Origin: Halorussus aquaticus
Lineage (GTDB): Archaea > Halobacteriota > Halobacteria > Halobacteriales > Haladaptataceae
Reading direction: 5' to 3'
Assembly: GCF_024218795.1 (NCBI RefSeq)
Contig: NZ_CP100400.1
Span: 1,736,001 to 1,800,000, forward strand
DNA: 64,000 bases
Made by a program: the position numbers and the translations under genes. The first letter of the stretch is position 1, and each line of letters begins with the position of its first letter. The notes beneath the pieces were generated by a model that was not told where the DNA came from, did no database searches, and saw only the letters and a program-made list of their open reading frames with translations. Positions 43,632 through 52,054 of this stretch are shown here, piece after piece.

Positions 43632-43648
43632 GATAAAATATAAAGTAT
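43632..43648 (-). promoter_or_regulatory. TATA-like box of the exported-protein gene
   Basis: On the minus strand the sequence reads ACTTTATATTTTATCC, an almost pure A/T box about 20-33 nt upstream of ATG 43614. The whole stretch 43580-43690 is conspicuously A/T-rich for this genome, including ATTCTATTAATAATTACC on the far side. Confidence 0.6.
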
Positions 43649-43772
43649 TTGGCCGATAGAATATATAAAATTCTATTAATAATTACCGCTCGAGAGTGTG
43701 CAGAATGGCGGCTAAACGGTCGCTTCGGCAAGGAGCTTCGACCGGTAGCGTCCCCGACGCTCCGAGGACCAG

Positions 43773-44308
43773 TTACCCGACGACTCGTTGTTTTCGCTCG
43801 GTGTACCAGTGATAGGTCGCCGACAGTCCCACGAGAGCGAAGAAGTACCACGACCAGAACGCGACGCCGAACTTGGAGACGAAAAGGAGTTCGAAGTGGA
43901 CCGCGAGGAGGGTGACGACTCCGAGGAGACTTACCCGAGATAGTACGTCGCCCACGAGATGTTGTCCTCGGAGACGACCTCCATGTACACTTCGACCTCC
44001 TCGGCGCGGTCCCGGAGTTCGAGCACCTGTTCGCGCTGGTCGTAGTCCACGATGCCGAGTTCGTCGAGTTTCGGGAGATGCGTCTGGTGCAGCGAGACGT
44101 ACACGCTCTTGCGGACGTCGCGGGGCGGCGGTGACTCGCCGGTCTCGACCGTGGCGATGTGCTCGGCCAGCGTGTCCACCGAAATCGGCCCACCTTCGTC
44201 TCGGAGATGCCGAATCACGTGTCGGCGTCGGTCGTTCCGGAGGACGTTGTGAATCTGGCTGGGTTCGAGTTCGCCCTCGCGGTCCGATGTCTGGTCCTGA
44301 ACTGTCAT
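43773..44308 (-). pseudogene. DUF7344 regulator with C-terminal membrane part, split by a frameshift
   Basis: Upstream ORF 43931-44308 (125 aa) is a DUF7344 winged helix (IHNVLRNDRRRHVIRHLRDE, VSLHQTHLPKLDELGIVDYD) that ends SWATYYLG and a stop. ORF 43773-43955 (60 aa, GTG start) overlaps it by 25 bp in another frame and encodes SLLGVVTLLAVHFELLFVSK plus FWSWYFFALVGLSATYHWYT, two transmembrane helices. I believe many DUF7344 proteins carry just such a C-terminal two-helix segment. A one-base deletion near 43934-43938 would explain the split; fused, they give a ~185-residue membrane-tethered regulator. Alternatively it is a coupled two-gene pair. Confidence 0.65.
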
Positions 44309-44447
44309 ACTACTACAGCCGATACCGAGGTGACATGCTGTTCTGGCAATCTCAGCCGACGAACATTAATGTTATCCCCGATTCCGGACCGACGGTCGCG
44401 GAACGAACGGCGAGAGTTTCTTTATCTCATGGCCCGTACGACCGCGC

Positions 44448-45017
44448 GTGCTACCCGAATGGCTGGTCGTCGGTCTCTGGCTCTCGGTCGCAGTCGGGGT
44501 CGTCATCGGCGTCATCTTCGTCGCGGGGGCGCGACTCTACCCCGACCAGCCGTCGAACGCGACCGACACCACGGGCGAGGGCCGACGCCGCGTCGAAATC
44601 CGGCAGTATCTCACCGCCATCGGCGAGGAGTTCGCCGAGGACCACTTCGTGGAGGGCCAGCACGTGGCGTTCTACCTCCCCGAGCGCGACGTGGCCATCA
44701 CCTTCGACGCTCGGGCCTACTTCCGCATCCAGCGTTCGCCGACGTACGCCGTCCTCGTGGAACACGAGATGCCCGGCATGCATCTGGGCGACCGTCTCCC
44801 CTTCGAGACGCCCGACCTCGCCGAGGACGACGACCGCGTGGACCCGACCGAGGCCGCCTTCGCGGTTCTCGGGGTCTCCCACGGTGCGACGCTCTCGGAG
44901 GTCAAGAGCGCCTACCGCCGGAAGGTCAAGGAGGTCCACCCCGACCACGGCGGTGACCGCGAGGAGTTCCAGCAGGTCAGGGAGGCGTACACCGCCGCGA
45001 AGAATCGGGTGAGCTAG
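44448..45017 (+). CDS. Membrane-anchored J-domain protein
   Basis: A 189-residue protein. One N-terminal membrane helix (about 5-27), a central ~90-residue domain (VEIRQYLTAIGEEFAEDHFV, VAFYLPERDVAITFDARAYF), and a C-terminal J-domain (about 128-189) with AFAVLGVSHGATLSEVKSAY and the HPD motif in KEVHPDHGGDREEFQQVREA. It should stimulate an Hsp70 (DnaK) at the membrane. The start is GTG at 44448 (read as MLPEWLVVGLW). Confidence 0.85.
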   Translation: MLPEWLVVGLWLSVAVGVVIGVIFVAGARLYPDQPSNATDTTGEGRRRVEIRQYLTAIGEEFAEDHFVEGQHVAFYLPERDVAITFDARAYFRIQRSPTYAVLVEHEMPGMHLGDRLPFETPDLAEDDDRVDPTEAAFAVLGVSHGATLSEVKSAYRRKVKEVHPDHGGDREEFQQVREAYTAAKNRVS

Positions 45018-45061
45018 GGCGGCGACCACGTTTACCCGACGTTCGGCCGATACTCCCCGCC

Positions 45062-45423
45062 ATGGTGGCGATATATCCCGTACTCTCGCTGCCGGTCATC
45101 TTCGCGCTCTCGTTGCTCATCGTCCGAATCGGCTCGGTCGCGCTCCGGATGACCGGCCTCTCGCCCGACGTCGCGTCGTTTCGGGCCACGTCGGCGTTCT
45201 CCGGGCGGGGTACACGACCGAGGAGGCCGAGCGGGCGGTCGAGACCGCCGGGAGGCGCAAGGTCGTGAAGACGCTCATCCGACTCGGCAGCGTGAGTCTC
45301 ACCAGCGCCGTGGCGTCGCTCATCGTCTCGTTCACCGACTCCGGCGGCGAGAACTTCCGCAGTTTGGTCTACGTCGTCGGGGGCGCGACGGCTATCGTCC
45401 TCGGAATCAGGCGAGTTCCGTGA
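45062..45423 (+). pseudogene. Small two-part membrane protein disrupted by a frameshift
   Basis: From ATG 45062 the frame encodes AIYPVLSLPVIFALSLLIVR and RMTGLSPDVASFRATSAFSG, then goes off-family at about 45203. The continuing family-like sequence (AGYTTEEAERAVETAGRRKV, RLGSVSLTSAVASLIVSFTD, VYVVGGATAIVLGIRRVP) is in the next frame and stops at 45421-45423. Restoring one G in the G-rich run at about 45199-45206 rejoins them to a ~120-residue protein of the archaeal AFTGAGFTTREAE membrane family, often found with TrkA-C domains. True decay or a homopolymer error are both possible. Confidence 0.72.
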
Positions 45424-46189
45424 CTTCGTAGGCGACGTTGGCGTCGCGGAGCGCGTCGGTGACTCTGCCCACATGGTCGGCGGTGGAGACGACCACCGCG
45501 TCGAGACCCCTGCCCGCCGCCTCGGCGGCCACTTCGCCCGCGGCGAACGTCGTCGCCGGGTCGGCGTCTGCCCGTCGGAGCGCGACCACGGCCTCGACGC
45601 CGGTGGCGACGACGAGGTCGGCCGACTCGCAGGCGTCGGTCAGCGTCTCGGCGTCGGTGACCGACGACCCGCCCGAACGAACCGGCGGCACCTGAAAGAT
45701 GGTGACGGTGCCCGGGTCGAAGTCGATGATGCCCTCGAACCCCGTCACTCCGACGTCTCCGCCCGCCTCCGCGTCGGTGGTGGCGACGCCGGTCGCCGGT
45801 CCCTCTTCGCCCGGGGTCGCGTGGAGGAGACCGTCGCGGAGCGAGAGCGTCACGGAGTCGCCTTCCGAGACGTCGCCGGTCGCGATTGCGGCGTCCTCCT
45901 GCACGTTTCCGAGGACGTCGTCGGTGACGTGGTCGGCGTACCGACGCACGTCCGTCGCCTCCTGCAGGAGCCAATCGACGCCCTCCTTGGTGACGGTGTA
46001 CCGCGACCGGCCCTCCTTCTCGACGAGTCCGTCTTCGACCAGCGCTCGGATGTACTCGCTGACGGCTTGACTGGTCACGCCGACCGCCTCCGCGATTTCG
46101 CCCTGACTCACCGCGGGTTGGCGCTCGGCGATTTCGGCGAGGATGCGAAATCGGGTCGCGGTACGTTTGTTCTCCAGTACGTCGGCCAT
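45407..46189 (-). CDS. HTH transcription regulator (haloarchaeal MarR-like with C-terminal sensor domain)
   Basis: A 260-residue regulator. The N-terminal winged helix (about 1-75) has NKRTATRFRILAEIAERQPA, AEAVGVTSQAVSEYIRALVE and KEGRSRYTVTKEGVDWLLQE. The middle (about 95-150) contains GDVSEGDSVTLSLRDGLLHA, and the C-terminal region has an alternating beta/alpha pattern that may bind a small ligand. Its end overlaps the frameshifted membrane gene by 17 bp on the opposite strand. A TATA-like CATAAAT on the plus strand near 46214-46220 fits its promoter. Confidence 0.82.
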   Translation of the reverse strand: MADVLENKRTATRFRILAEIAERQPAVSQGEIAEAVGVTSQAVSEYIRALVEDGLVEKEGRSRYTVTKEGVDWLLQEATDVRRYADHVTDDVLGNVQEDAAIATGDVSEGDSVTLSLRDGLLHATPGEEGPATGVATTDAEAGGDVGVTGFEGIIDFDPGTVTIFQVPPVRSGGSSVTDAETLTDACESADLVVATGVEAVVALRRADADPATTFAAGEVAAEAAGRGLDAVVVSTADHVGRVTDALRDANVAYEVTELA

Positions 46190-46314
46190 GTGTGCGAAGT
46201 TCGGCCACGCCGAACATAAATCCCCGGCGGTCGGTCGCGGGTGCTCGCACCCGAAACGCCTTCGACCCGCCGGGTTCGTCAAGGTTTTCGACGACCGAGC
46301 GCGTACGCTCGGCC

Positions 46315-46740
46315 GTGTCGCGTCCGACCGTCGTCTTCGACACCAACGTCCTCGTGGCGGAACTCGCCTTTCCGGAGGAACCCTCGCTCTGCGTCGCGCT
46401 CGCGGAGTCGGGCGTCGCGGAGGTGGCGGTCTCGCCCGAACTCCTCCGGGAGTTCGCGGCGGTCCTCGGCTACGACCACTTGCCGCTGTCCGCACGCGCG
46501 CCCGAGCGCCGCTTGCGGGCGGTCGAGCGCGTGGTCGCCGTCGCCCGCGTGGTCGAACCCGCGGTCCGCATCGACGCCGCGGAAGACGCCGACGACGACG
46601 CCGTTCTCGAGTGCGCGGTGGCGGCCGCCGCGGACGCGGTGGTCTCCGACGACTACCACCTCCGCGCGCTCGACGGCATCGCGGGCGTGGCGGTCCTCAC
46701 TCGAGAGGCGTTCCTCGACCGCCACGCCGACCTCTCGTGA
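46315..46740 (+). CDS. PIN-domain protein
   Basis: A 141-residue PIN-domain protein of the putative toxin-antitoxin PIN subgroup. Acidic metal-binding positions are visible: FDTNVLVAELAFPEEPS at the N-terminus, the middle Glu in SPELLREFAAVLGYDHLPLS, DADDDAVLECAVAAAADAVV and SDDYHLRALDGIAGVAVLTR. It should be a metal-dependent RNase. The start is GTG at 46315. No antitoxin-like small gene is adjacent: the neighbour upstream is a large HTH regulator and downstream is a phosphoesterase. Confidence 0.85.
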   Translation: MSRPTVVFDTNVLVAELAFPEEPSLCVALAESGVAEVAVSPELLREFAAVLGYDHLPLSARAPERRLRAVERVVAVARVVEPAVRIDAAEDADDDAVLECAVAAAADAVVSDDYHLRALDGIAGVAVLTREAFLDRHADLS

Positions 46741-46843
46741 GCGCGGCAGGTCGGGACAGTCTCGCCGGGGGTGTTCCGACCGTCGGACGGACACCGCCGG
46801 TGGACCGCAATCCCGAAGACCGACGCGCCCCAACGACGCGCCG

Positions 46844-47539
46844 ATGGACGCCCAGTTCCGCGACAGGGCGGTGTACCTCCCCGACGAGAACGCGCTGGTG
46901 GTCGCCGACCTCCACGTCGGCCGCGACGCTGCCTCGGCGGTCGAACTCCCCCTCGGCGAGCGCGCCGACCTGACCGAGCGACTGGCCGACCTGCTGGCGG
47001 CGTTCGACCCCGGGAAAGTCGTCGTCGCCGGTGACCTGCTCCACGCCTTCGACCGGGTTCCCGAGGGCGTCGCCGACACCGTGGCGGCGCTCCGCGAGAC
47101 GGTCGAAGCGACGGGGGCGCGACTGGTCGCGGTCCGGGGCAACCACGACTCGATGCTGGACTCGGTCCTCGACGCTGAGGGGGTTTCCGCGCGCGACGAG
47201 TACAGCGTCGGCGACACCGTCGTCCACCACGGGCACGCCGAACCGGAGGCCGAGGCGGCCCGCTACGTCGTCGGTCACGACCACCCGGCGATCGAAATCG
47301 AGGGGAAGCGCCACCCCTGCCTGCTGTTCGGGCCGGAGACGTTCCGCGGCGCGGACGTGGTGGTCCTCCCGGCGTTCAACCGCCTCGCGCCCGGGACGAC
47401 CGTCAACGGGATGCGGACGCGGGACTTCCAGACCCCGGTCGTGACCGACGCCGACGCGCTCCGCCCGGTGGTCTGGGACGACGAGAGCGAGGAGACGCTG
47501 TCGTTCCCGCCGCTGGGCGAGTTCCGTCGGCTACTCTGA
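46844..47539 (+). CDS. Metallophosphoesterase (archaeal MJ0037-like)
   Basis: A 231-residue calcineurin-like phosphoesterase. Metal motifs: LVVADLHVGRD (D-x-H) near residue 19, VVAGDLLHAFDRVPEG (GD) near 60, VRGNHDSMLDSVLDAEG (GNHD) near 95, and HHGHAEPEAEAARYVVGHDH (H-x-H) near 130. The compact form resembles the archaeal MJ0037 group, often located near helicase genes and of unknown substrate. Start ATG 46844 is the first in the natural frame. Confidence 0.9.
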   Translation: MDAQFRDRAVYLPDENALVVADLHVGRDAASAVELPLGERADLTERLADLLAAFDPGKVVVAGDLLHAFDRVPEGVADTVAALRETVEATGARLVAVRGNHDSMLDSVLDAEGVSARDEYSVGDTVVHHGHAEPEAEAARYVVGHDHPAIEIEGKRHPCLLFGPETFRGADVVVLPAFNRLAPGTTVNGMRTRDFQTPVVTDADALRPVVWDDESEETLSFPPLGEFRRLL

Positions 47540-47657
47540 GTCTCCGCTTCTCCCCTCGGGCGACTGACTGCGGTGACTGCGGTTCCAGCGGACCGACGGG
47601 ACCCCGACTGCGCCGCGAGCCACAGCGTTTACCCTCGCTCCGGCCGACTACCGACCG

Positions 47658-48299
47658 ATGCTCGTCCTCGGAGACGCCCACGCCGACGACCCGGACGAAC
47701 GGCGCGCGCTGCTCGCGGCCTACCGCGATTCCGGCGACGACGTCGCGCTCCAGACCGGCGACCTGCTCCACTACGACCTGCCGATTCCGACGTACTTCGT
47801 CGGGGGCAACAACGAGGACTTCGACGTCATCGACGCCCTCCGAGCGGGCGAAGACCCCGAGGGAACGACCGTCCGGAACGCCAACCTGCTTGCGAGTACT
47901 TCGGCCGAGGTCGCGGGCCTGCGCGTCGCGGGGCTGACGGGTAACGACGCGCCGACGAAGTACGACGAGTCGCGCGCCGACCTGACGGGCGAGCGCAGGC
48001 GACACTTCGTCAGGGAGGACGTGGAGCGCCTGAAGACCGTCGAGGACGTGGACGTGCTGTTGACCCACGAAGCGCCCCACGGCCTGATATACTACGGCTA
48101 CGACGCCGGATGCGACCGAATCGACGAACTGCTGGAGGCGCTGGACCCGGACCTGTGTCTGGTCGGCCACCACCACGAACACGCCGAGACCACCTACGGC
48201 GACACCCGCGTCGTGAGTCTCGCGCCAGCGTGGGAACGCTACTACCGACTCGACCCCGAAACGCTCGAACTGTCCGACCGCGCGACGCCCGCGGAGTGA
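47658..48299 (+). CDS. Metallophosphoesterase, paralogue A
   Basis: A 213-residue calcineurin-like phosphoesterase. MLVLGDAHADDPDERRALLA holds the D-x-H, LQTGDLLHYDLP the second Asp, YFVGGNNEDFD the GNNE (GNHD equivalent), LLTHEAPHGLIYYGYDAGCD the His, and VGHHHEHAETTYGDTRVVSL the final His pair. A very close paralogue lies at 54149-54790 on the other strand. The substrate is unknown. Confidence 0.9.
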   Translation: MLVLGDAHADDPDERRALLAAYRDSGDDVALQTGDLLHYDLPIPTYFVGGNNEDFDVIDALRAGEDPEGTTVRNANLLASTSAEVAGLRVAGLTGNDAPTKYDESRADLTGERRRHFVREDVERLKTVEDVDVLLTHEAPHGLIYYGYDAGCDRIDELLEALDPDLCLVGHHHEHAETTYGDTRVVSLAPAWERYYRLDPETLELSDRATPAE

Positions 48300-48350
48300 G
48301 CGCCGAGTCGCTCTCCGCGAGCGAATCGTCGCGGTGGGGTTGTGCGGACC

Positions 48351-48358
48351 TTTTTATC
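48351..48358 (+). promoter_or_regulatory. TATA-like box of the NYN-domain gene
   Basis: TTTTTATC begins 31 nt before ATG 48382, the common spacing for a leaderless haloarchaeal transcript. Confidence 0.55.
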
Positions 48359-48381
48359 GTAGGGGGTACCAATCTTGGCGT

Positions 48382-48879
48382 ATGACCGAGATACATCCGC
48401 ACCAGCGGGTCGCCGTCCTCGCGGACGCTCAAAATCTCTACCACACGGCCCAGAGCGTCTACAGCCGTAACATCGACTACTCCGCGGTCCTCGAAAAGTC
48501 GGTTCAGAACCGGGAACTCACGCGAGCCATCGCGTACGTCATTCAGGCGGATAGCCCGGACGAGGAGCGATTCTTCGAGGCGCTCGCCGACATCGGGTTC
48601 GAGACGAAGATCAAGGAACTCAAGACGTTCGGCGACGGGTCGAAGAAGGCCGACTGGGACGTCGGAATGAGTCTCGACGCGGTGACGCTGGCCAACCACG
48701 TCGATACCGTCATCCTCTGCACGGGTGACGGCGACTTCTCGCGACTCTGCTCGCACCTCCGCCACGAGGGCGTGCGCACGGAAGTCACTAGCTTCGAGGA
48801 ATCGACGTCCGACGAACTGATTCAGGCGGCCGACGCCTTCATCGACATGTCCGAGCGACCCGACACGTTCCTGCTGTAA
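48382..48879 (+). CDS. NYN/LabA-type RNase-like protein
   Basis: A 165-residue NYN-domain protein (PIN-like fold). Key acidic residues: VAVLADAQNLYHTAQSVYSR near the N-terminus (D-x-x-N), KKADWDVGMSLDAVTLANHV (D-x-x near 95), and TVILCTGDGDFSRLCSHLRH (GDGDF near 118). The family is predicted to cleave RNA and includes LabA/DUF88. The ATG at 48382 is supported by the TATA-like box upstream. Confidence 0.9.
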   Translation: MTEIHPHQRVAVLADAQNLYHTAQSVYSRNIDYSAVLEKSVQNRELTRAIAYVIQADSPDEERFFEALADIGFETKIKELKTFGDGSKKADWDVGMSLDAVTLANHVDTVILCTGDGDFSRLCSHLRHEGVRTEVTSFEESTSDELIQAADAFIDMSERPDTFLL

Positions 48880-48895
48880 CCGAAAAGAGCGTCTT

Positions 48896-49066
48896 TCAGA
48901 CCGGCCGACCTTCTTCGCCGCCGACTCCGCTCAGGAGCGCCCCGGCCGCGAGACCGAGGACCGCGATTGCGGAGACGACGTAGGTCGTGAACGTTTGCTG
49001 ACTGGCGACGGCGAAGATGGCGGCACCCGCGACGATCAGGAGCGCGACGCCGAACTTTGCTTTCAT
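48896..49066 (-). CDS. Small two-helix membrane protein
   Basis: A 56-residue protein (MKAKFGVALLIVAGAAIFAV, then ASQQTFTTYVVSAIAVLGLA) with two hydrophobic segments and a short hydrophilic tail. The start at 49066 is chosen because a TATA-like GATTTATTACC on the minus strand (about 49094-49104) sits ~28-38 nt upstream. Function unknown. Confidence 0.65.
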   Translation of the reverse strand: MKAKFGVALLIVAGAAIFAVASQQTFTTYVVSAIAVLGLAAGALLSGVGGEEGRPV

Positions 49067-49285
49067 CGTGGTGGTTCGTAGCCGCTCCAAGGTAATAAAT
49101 CAAACCGTAGCCCCCGGGAACCAATGTGATTAATAATTAAAATTGGCCTCCTCTGCCATGATTCGTGCTAACTGGTGACGGTGTCTGTGCGTATCAGTCT
49201 CGAAGCGATAGGGTCTCGGACTCCGCTCCCTGCCTACCGACCGAAGAACGAAGGCTTTTCGCCGGGCGACGCGAACGTCCGGCAA

Positions 49286-49771
49286 ATGAGTTCCGGAGAG
49301 ACGGACGACCTCCCCCGACTCCGTACGATTGCCGACTACCAGTTCGGGTCGGGCGTCGGCGAGACGCTGTTCCCCGAGAGCGAGGACCCCGAGGTCAAGC
49401 GGTCCTCGTCGGGGCGACCACAGCAGGTCGTCGCCGACGCCGGACGAGTCGTGACCTACGGGACCGACGGGCGATTCACCCTCGGACTGGAAGGCGGCCG
49501 CCGAGTCGCGGCCGCGCTCGAACCGCCCGCGGGTCGAGTCGTGGTCGGCGACGAGAGCGAACCGTTCGTCCGCGACGGCAAGAACGTCTTCGCCAAGTTC
49601 GTCGCCGCGGCCGGTCCCGAAGTCCGACCCGGCGACGAGGTCGTCGTCGTCCACGAGGACGGGTCGCTGCTCGCCGTCGGCCGGGCCGAACTCTCTGCCG
49701 ACGCGATGACAGACTTCGACACCGGGATGGCCGTGATGGTCCGCGAGGGCGCGGGCGACGACGCGGACTGA
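49286..49771 (+). CDS. PUA-domain protein
   Basis: A 161-residue protein with an N-terminal archaeal pre-PUA region (LRTIADYQFGSGVGETLFPE) and a C-terminal PUA domain (about 85-155: EPFVRDGKNVFAKFVAAAGP, RPGDEVVVVHEDGSLLAVGR). It should bind structured RNA. The gene lies 119 bp upstream of nac and the tRNA methyltransferase. This PUA-NAC-TrmI order recurs in haloarchaea and links the gene to translation. Start ATG 49286 (MSSGETDDLPRLR). Confidence 0.88.
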   Translation: MSSGETDDLPRLRTIADYQFGSGVGETLFPESEDPEVKRSSSGRPQQVVADAGRVVTYGTDGRFTLGLEGGRRVAAALEPPAGRVVVGDESEPFVRDGKNVFAKFVAAAGPEVRPGDEVVVVHEDGSLLAVGRAELSADAMTDFDTGMAVMVREGAGDDAD

Positions 49772-49890
49772 TTCGTCCCGCCACCCGACACTCGATTCGA
49801 CGGGCGTCCCGACGCCTTCCGACGGCCCCTCCGACCCCATTTTCGACTCGCTCCAACACGCTTATCCCCTCGCGTTCCGACGCTTCACGT

Positions 49891-50283
49891 ATGTTCGGAG
49901 GAGGCGGCGGGGGACTCGATCCCCGCAAGATGCAACAGATGATGAAGCAGATGGGTATCGACGTGGACGAACTCGACGCAGAAGAGGTCGTCATCACCAA
50001 GAGCGACGGCGAGAAACTGGTGTTCGATAACCCCGACATCACCGTGATGGACGCCCGCGGGCAGGAGACCTATCAGGTCGTCGGCGAACCCCAGACCACC
50101 GAGGGCGACGCTGGCGGGGCCACCGCGGTCGAGTCCGGCGACGAGAGCGACGAGAGCGGGGGCATCCCCGACGAGGACGTAGAACTCGTCGCACAGCAGG
50201 CCAGCGCGACCGAGGACGACGCCCGCGAAGCGCTGGAAGCCACCGACGGCGACCTCGCGGCCGCCGTCGAGCGGCTACAGTGA
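49891..50283 (+). CDS. nac: Nascent polypeptide-associated complex protein
   Basis: A 130-residue archaeal NAC-alpha homologue: a Gly-rich start (MFGGGGGGLDPRKMQQMMKQ), the NAC domain (MGIDVDELDAEEVVITKSDG, KLVFDNPDITVMDARGQETY), an acidic linker, and a C-terminal UBA domain (EDVELVAQQASATEDDAREA). It homodimerises at the ribosome exit tunnel. It has a TATA-like CTTATC about 30 nt upstream (49861-49866). The stop overlaps the start of the methyltransferase by four bases. Confidence 0.95.
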   Translation: MFGGGGGGLDPRKMQQMMKQMGIDVDELDAEEVVITKSDGEKLVFDNPDITVMDARGQETYQVVGEPQTTEGDAGGATAVESGDESDESGGIPDEDVELVAQQASATEDDAREALEATDGDLAAAVERLQ

Positions 50284-51020
50284 CGGTCCTGCTGGTTCAC
50301 GGCGACCGGGAGTACCTGCGAGAACCGGGCGAGGAACTCCAGACCGACCTCGGCGTCGTCGACGTTCCCGAAGACGTCGAACCCGGCCAGACGCTGGAGT
50401 CCCATCTCGGCGAACCGTTCGAGGTCCGCGCCCTGCGCGGTCCGGACCTGTTCAACCACTTCGAGCGCACCGGCGCGCCGATGATGCCCCGCGACGTGGG
50501 TCTCATCGTCGGTCACACCGGCGTCGCCAGCGGCGACCGCGTGCTCGACGCCGGGACCGGGACGGGCGTCCTCTCGGGCTATCTCGGCCGGATGGGCGCG
50601 GACGTGACTACCTTCGAGCGCGACCCCGAGTTCGCCGAGGTGGCCCGCGGGAACATGGACCTCGCCGACGTCGCCGACCGAGTGGACGTGCGCGTCGGCG
50701 ACGTGACCGAGGAGATCGCCGACGCGAGCGAGGACGACGCGCTCGGCGAGTTCGACGTGCTGACCCTCGACACCGAGGACGCGCCCGAGGTCGTCGCTCA
50801 CGCGCCGGACCTGCTGGTCCGAGGCGGGTTCGTCGCGGTCTACTCGCCGTTCGTGGAACACACCCGCGAGGTCGTGGAGTCGGCCCGCGAGGCCGGTCTC
50901 GCCGACGTGGAGACCCTCGAAACCATCCAGCGTCGGATGGACTTCGACGACCGTGGCTCGCGGCCGTCCACCGCGGGCGTCGGTCACACCGGATACCTGA
51001 CGTTCGCGCGTCGGCCCTGA
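50280..51020 (+). CDS. trmI: tRNA (adenine-N1)-methyltransferase TrmI-like
   Basis: A 246-residue class I methyltransferase. The N-terminal beta domain (about 1-70) is typical of TrmI. The SAM-binding motif is VLDAGTGTGVLSGYLGRMGA near residue 90; TTFERDPEFAEVARGN is motif II. EFDVLTLDTEDAPEVVAHAP and GGFVAVYSPFVEHTREVVES are the later motifs. It methylates A57/A58 in the T-loop of tRNA in archaea. The start overlaps nac (GTGA), so the two are translationally coupled. Confidence 0.88.
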   Translation: MTVLLVHGDREYLREPGEELQTDLGVVDVPEDVEPGQTLESHLGEPFEVRALRGPDLFNHFERTGAPMMPRDVGLIVGHTGVASGDRVLDAGTGTGVLSGYLGRMGADVTTFERDPEFAEVARGNMDLADVADRVDVRVGDVTEEIADASEDDALGEFDVLTLDTEDAPEVVAHAPDLLVRGGFVAVYSPFVEHTREVVESAREAGLADVETLETIQRRMDFDDRGSRPSTAGVGHTGYLTFARRP

Positions 51021-51175
51021 GTCGTCGAACGACCCGGCCGACGTTTCGACACCTCCCCGGCGAATCGCCGGACACCGCCCGCCCAAGGGCGGCCTGTTTT
51101 TCCGTAGGCGACACTTGCGAGCGTCAGTCGCCGCATAACAAAGCCACTCGGAGGCGTCGTGACGACGACAACTCC

Positions 51176-51979
51176 ATGTCCGATTCGCTCGAAGTCGCGC
51201 TGTTAGTCCGCGGTACCGACGTTCCGGAGTGGCAGGCCAGCGCCGTCGAGGCGATGCTCGCCCGAACCGACGCCGAGGTCAGCCACGTCGTCCGGAGTAC
51301 CGGGTCGGTCGCCGGGAGCGACGGCGGTCTCGGCCACTACCTCGACCGGGCGCGGGAGTACCCCCTCTGGACGCCCGTCGGCGCGGCGTTCCAGTTCACC
51401 GACCTCCCGGCGTACCGCGAACCCCGAGACGTGGCCGACATCGAGGGACTGGGCGACCCCGAGGCGCTGGCGGTCGAACCCGACCCCGCGCCCGACTTCG
51501 GCAACGTCCTGCCCGACCACGCGGTCGAGACGGTCGGCGAGGCCGACGTCGCCGTCCGGTTCGGTTTCGGCATCCTCAAGGGCGACGTTCTCGACGCGCC
51601 CGACTACGGCGTCCTGAGCTTCCACCACGGCGACCTCAGGGAGTATCGGGGGATGCCCTCGGGATTCTGGGAGTACCTCCACGACGAGGACACCGCGGGC
51701 GTGACCCTGCAGAAACTCTCGGAGACGCTCGACGGCGGGGAAATCGTCGCGTACGAACCGGTGGACATCGCCGACGCCCCGACGTGGTCCGGCGTCCGGC
51801 GACGCCTCTTCGCGGTCTCCGACGACGTGCTGGTGAAGGGCATCAGAAACGTCGCGCGCGGCGTCGAACCCCGGTCGCCCGACGAACTCGGGGACCTCTA
51901 CTCGCTGCCCGAAGGCGGCGACGTGCTGAAGTACGTCGTCAAGGAGGGGAAGGGCCGGATTCGGAACGTCGTGGGGTAG
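51176..51979 (+). CDS. Formyltransferase-family protein
   Basis: A 267-residue protein of the formyltransferase fold. Its active-site region is clear: VLSFHHGDLREYRGMPSGFW with the catalytic His/Asp-type residues, followed by DTAGVTLQKLSETLDGGEIV and AYEPVDIADAPTWSGVRRRL. It resembles the N-terminal domain of Met-tRNA formyltransferase, but archaea do not formylate initiator tRNA, so a sugar-nucleotide or other formylation substrate is more likely. No partner gene lies next to it. Confidence 0.8.
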   Translation: MSDSLEVALLVRGTDVPEWQASAVEAMLARTDAEVSHVVRSTGSVAGSDGGLGHYLDRAREYPLWTPVGAAFQFTDLPAYREPRDVADIEGLGDPEALAVEPDPAPDFGNVLPDHAVETVGEADVAVRFGFGILKGDVLDAPDYGVLSFHHGDLREYRGMPSGFWEYLHDEDTAGVTLQKLSETLDGGEIVAYEPVDIADAPTWSGVRRRLFAVSDDVLVKGIRNVARGVEPRSPDELGDLYSLPEGGDVLKYVVKEGKGRIRNVVG

Positions 51980-52054
51980 CAGATTGAGGCTCTCGACGAA
52001 CTACCTCACAGCGGGCCGAAGGCTCGCGCGACCGAGTGCAGCAAAAAGTGAGCT

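Noticed and set aside
46315-46740. PIN toxin as half of a toxin-antitoxin pair
   Set aside because: No small antitoxin-like gene lies beside it; the divergent neighbour is a 260-residue HTH regulator with an overlapping gene of its own, so a TA call is unsupported.
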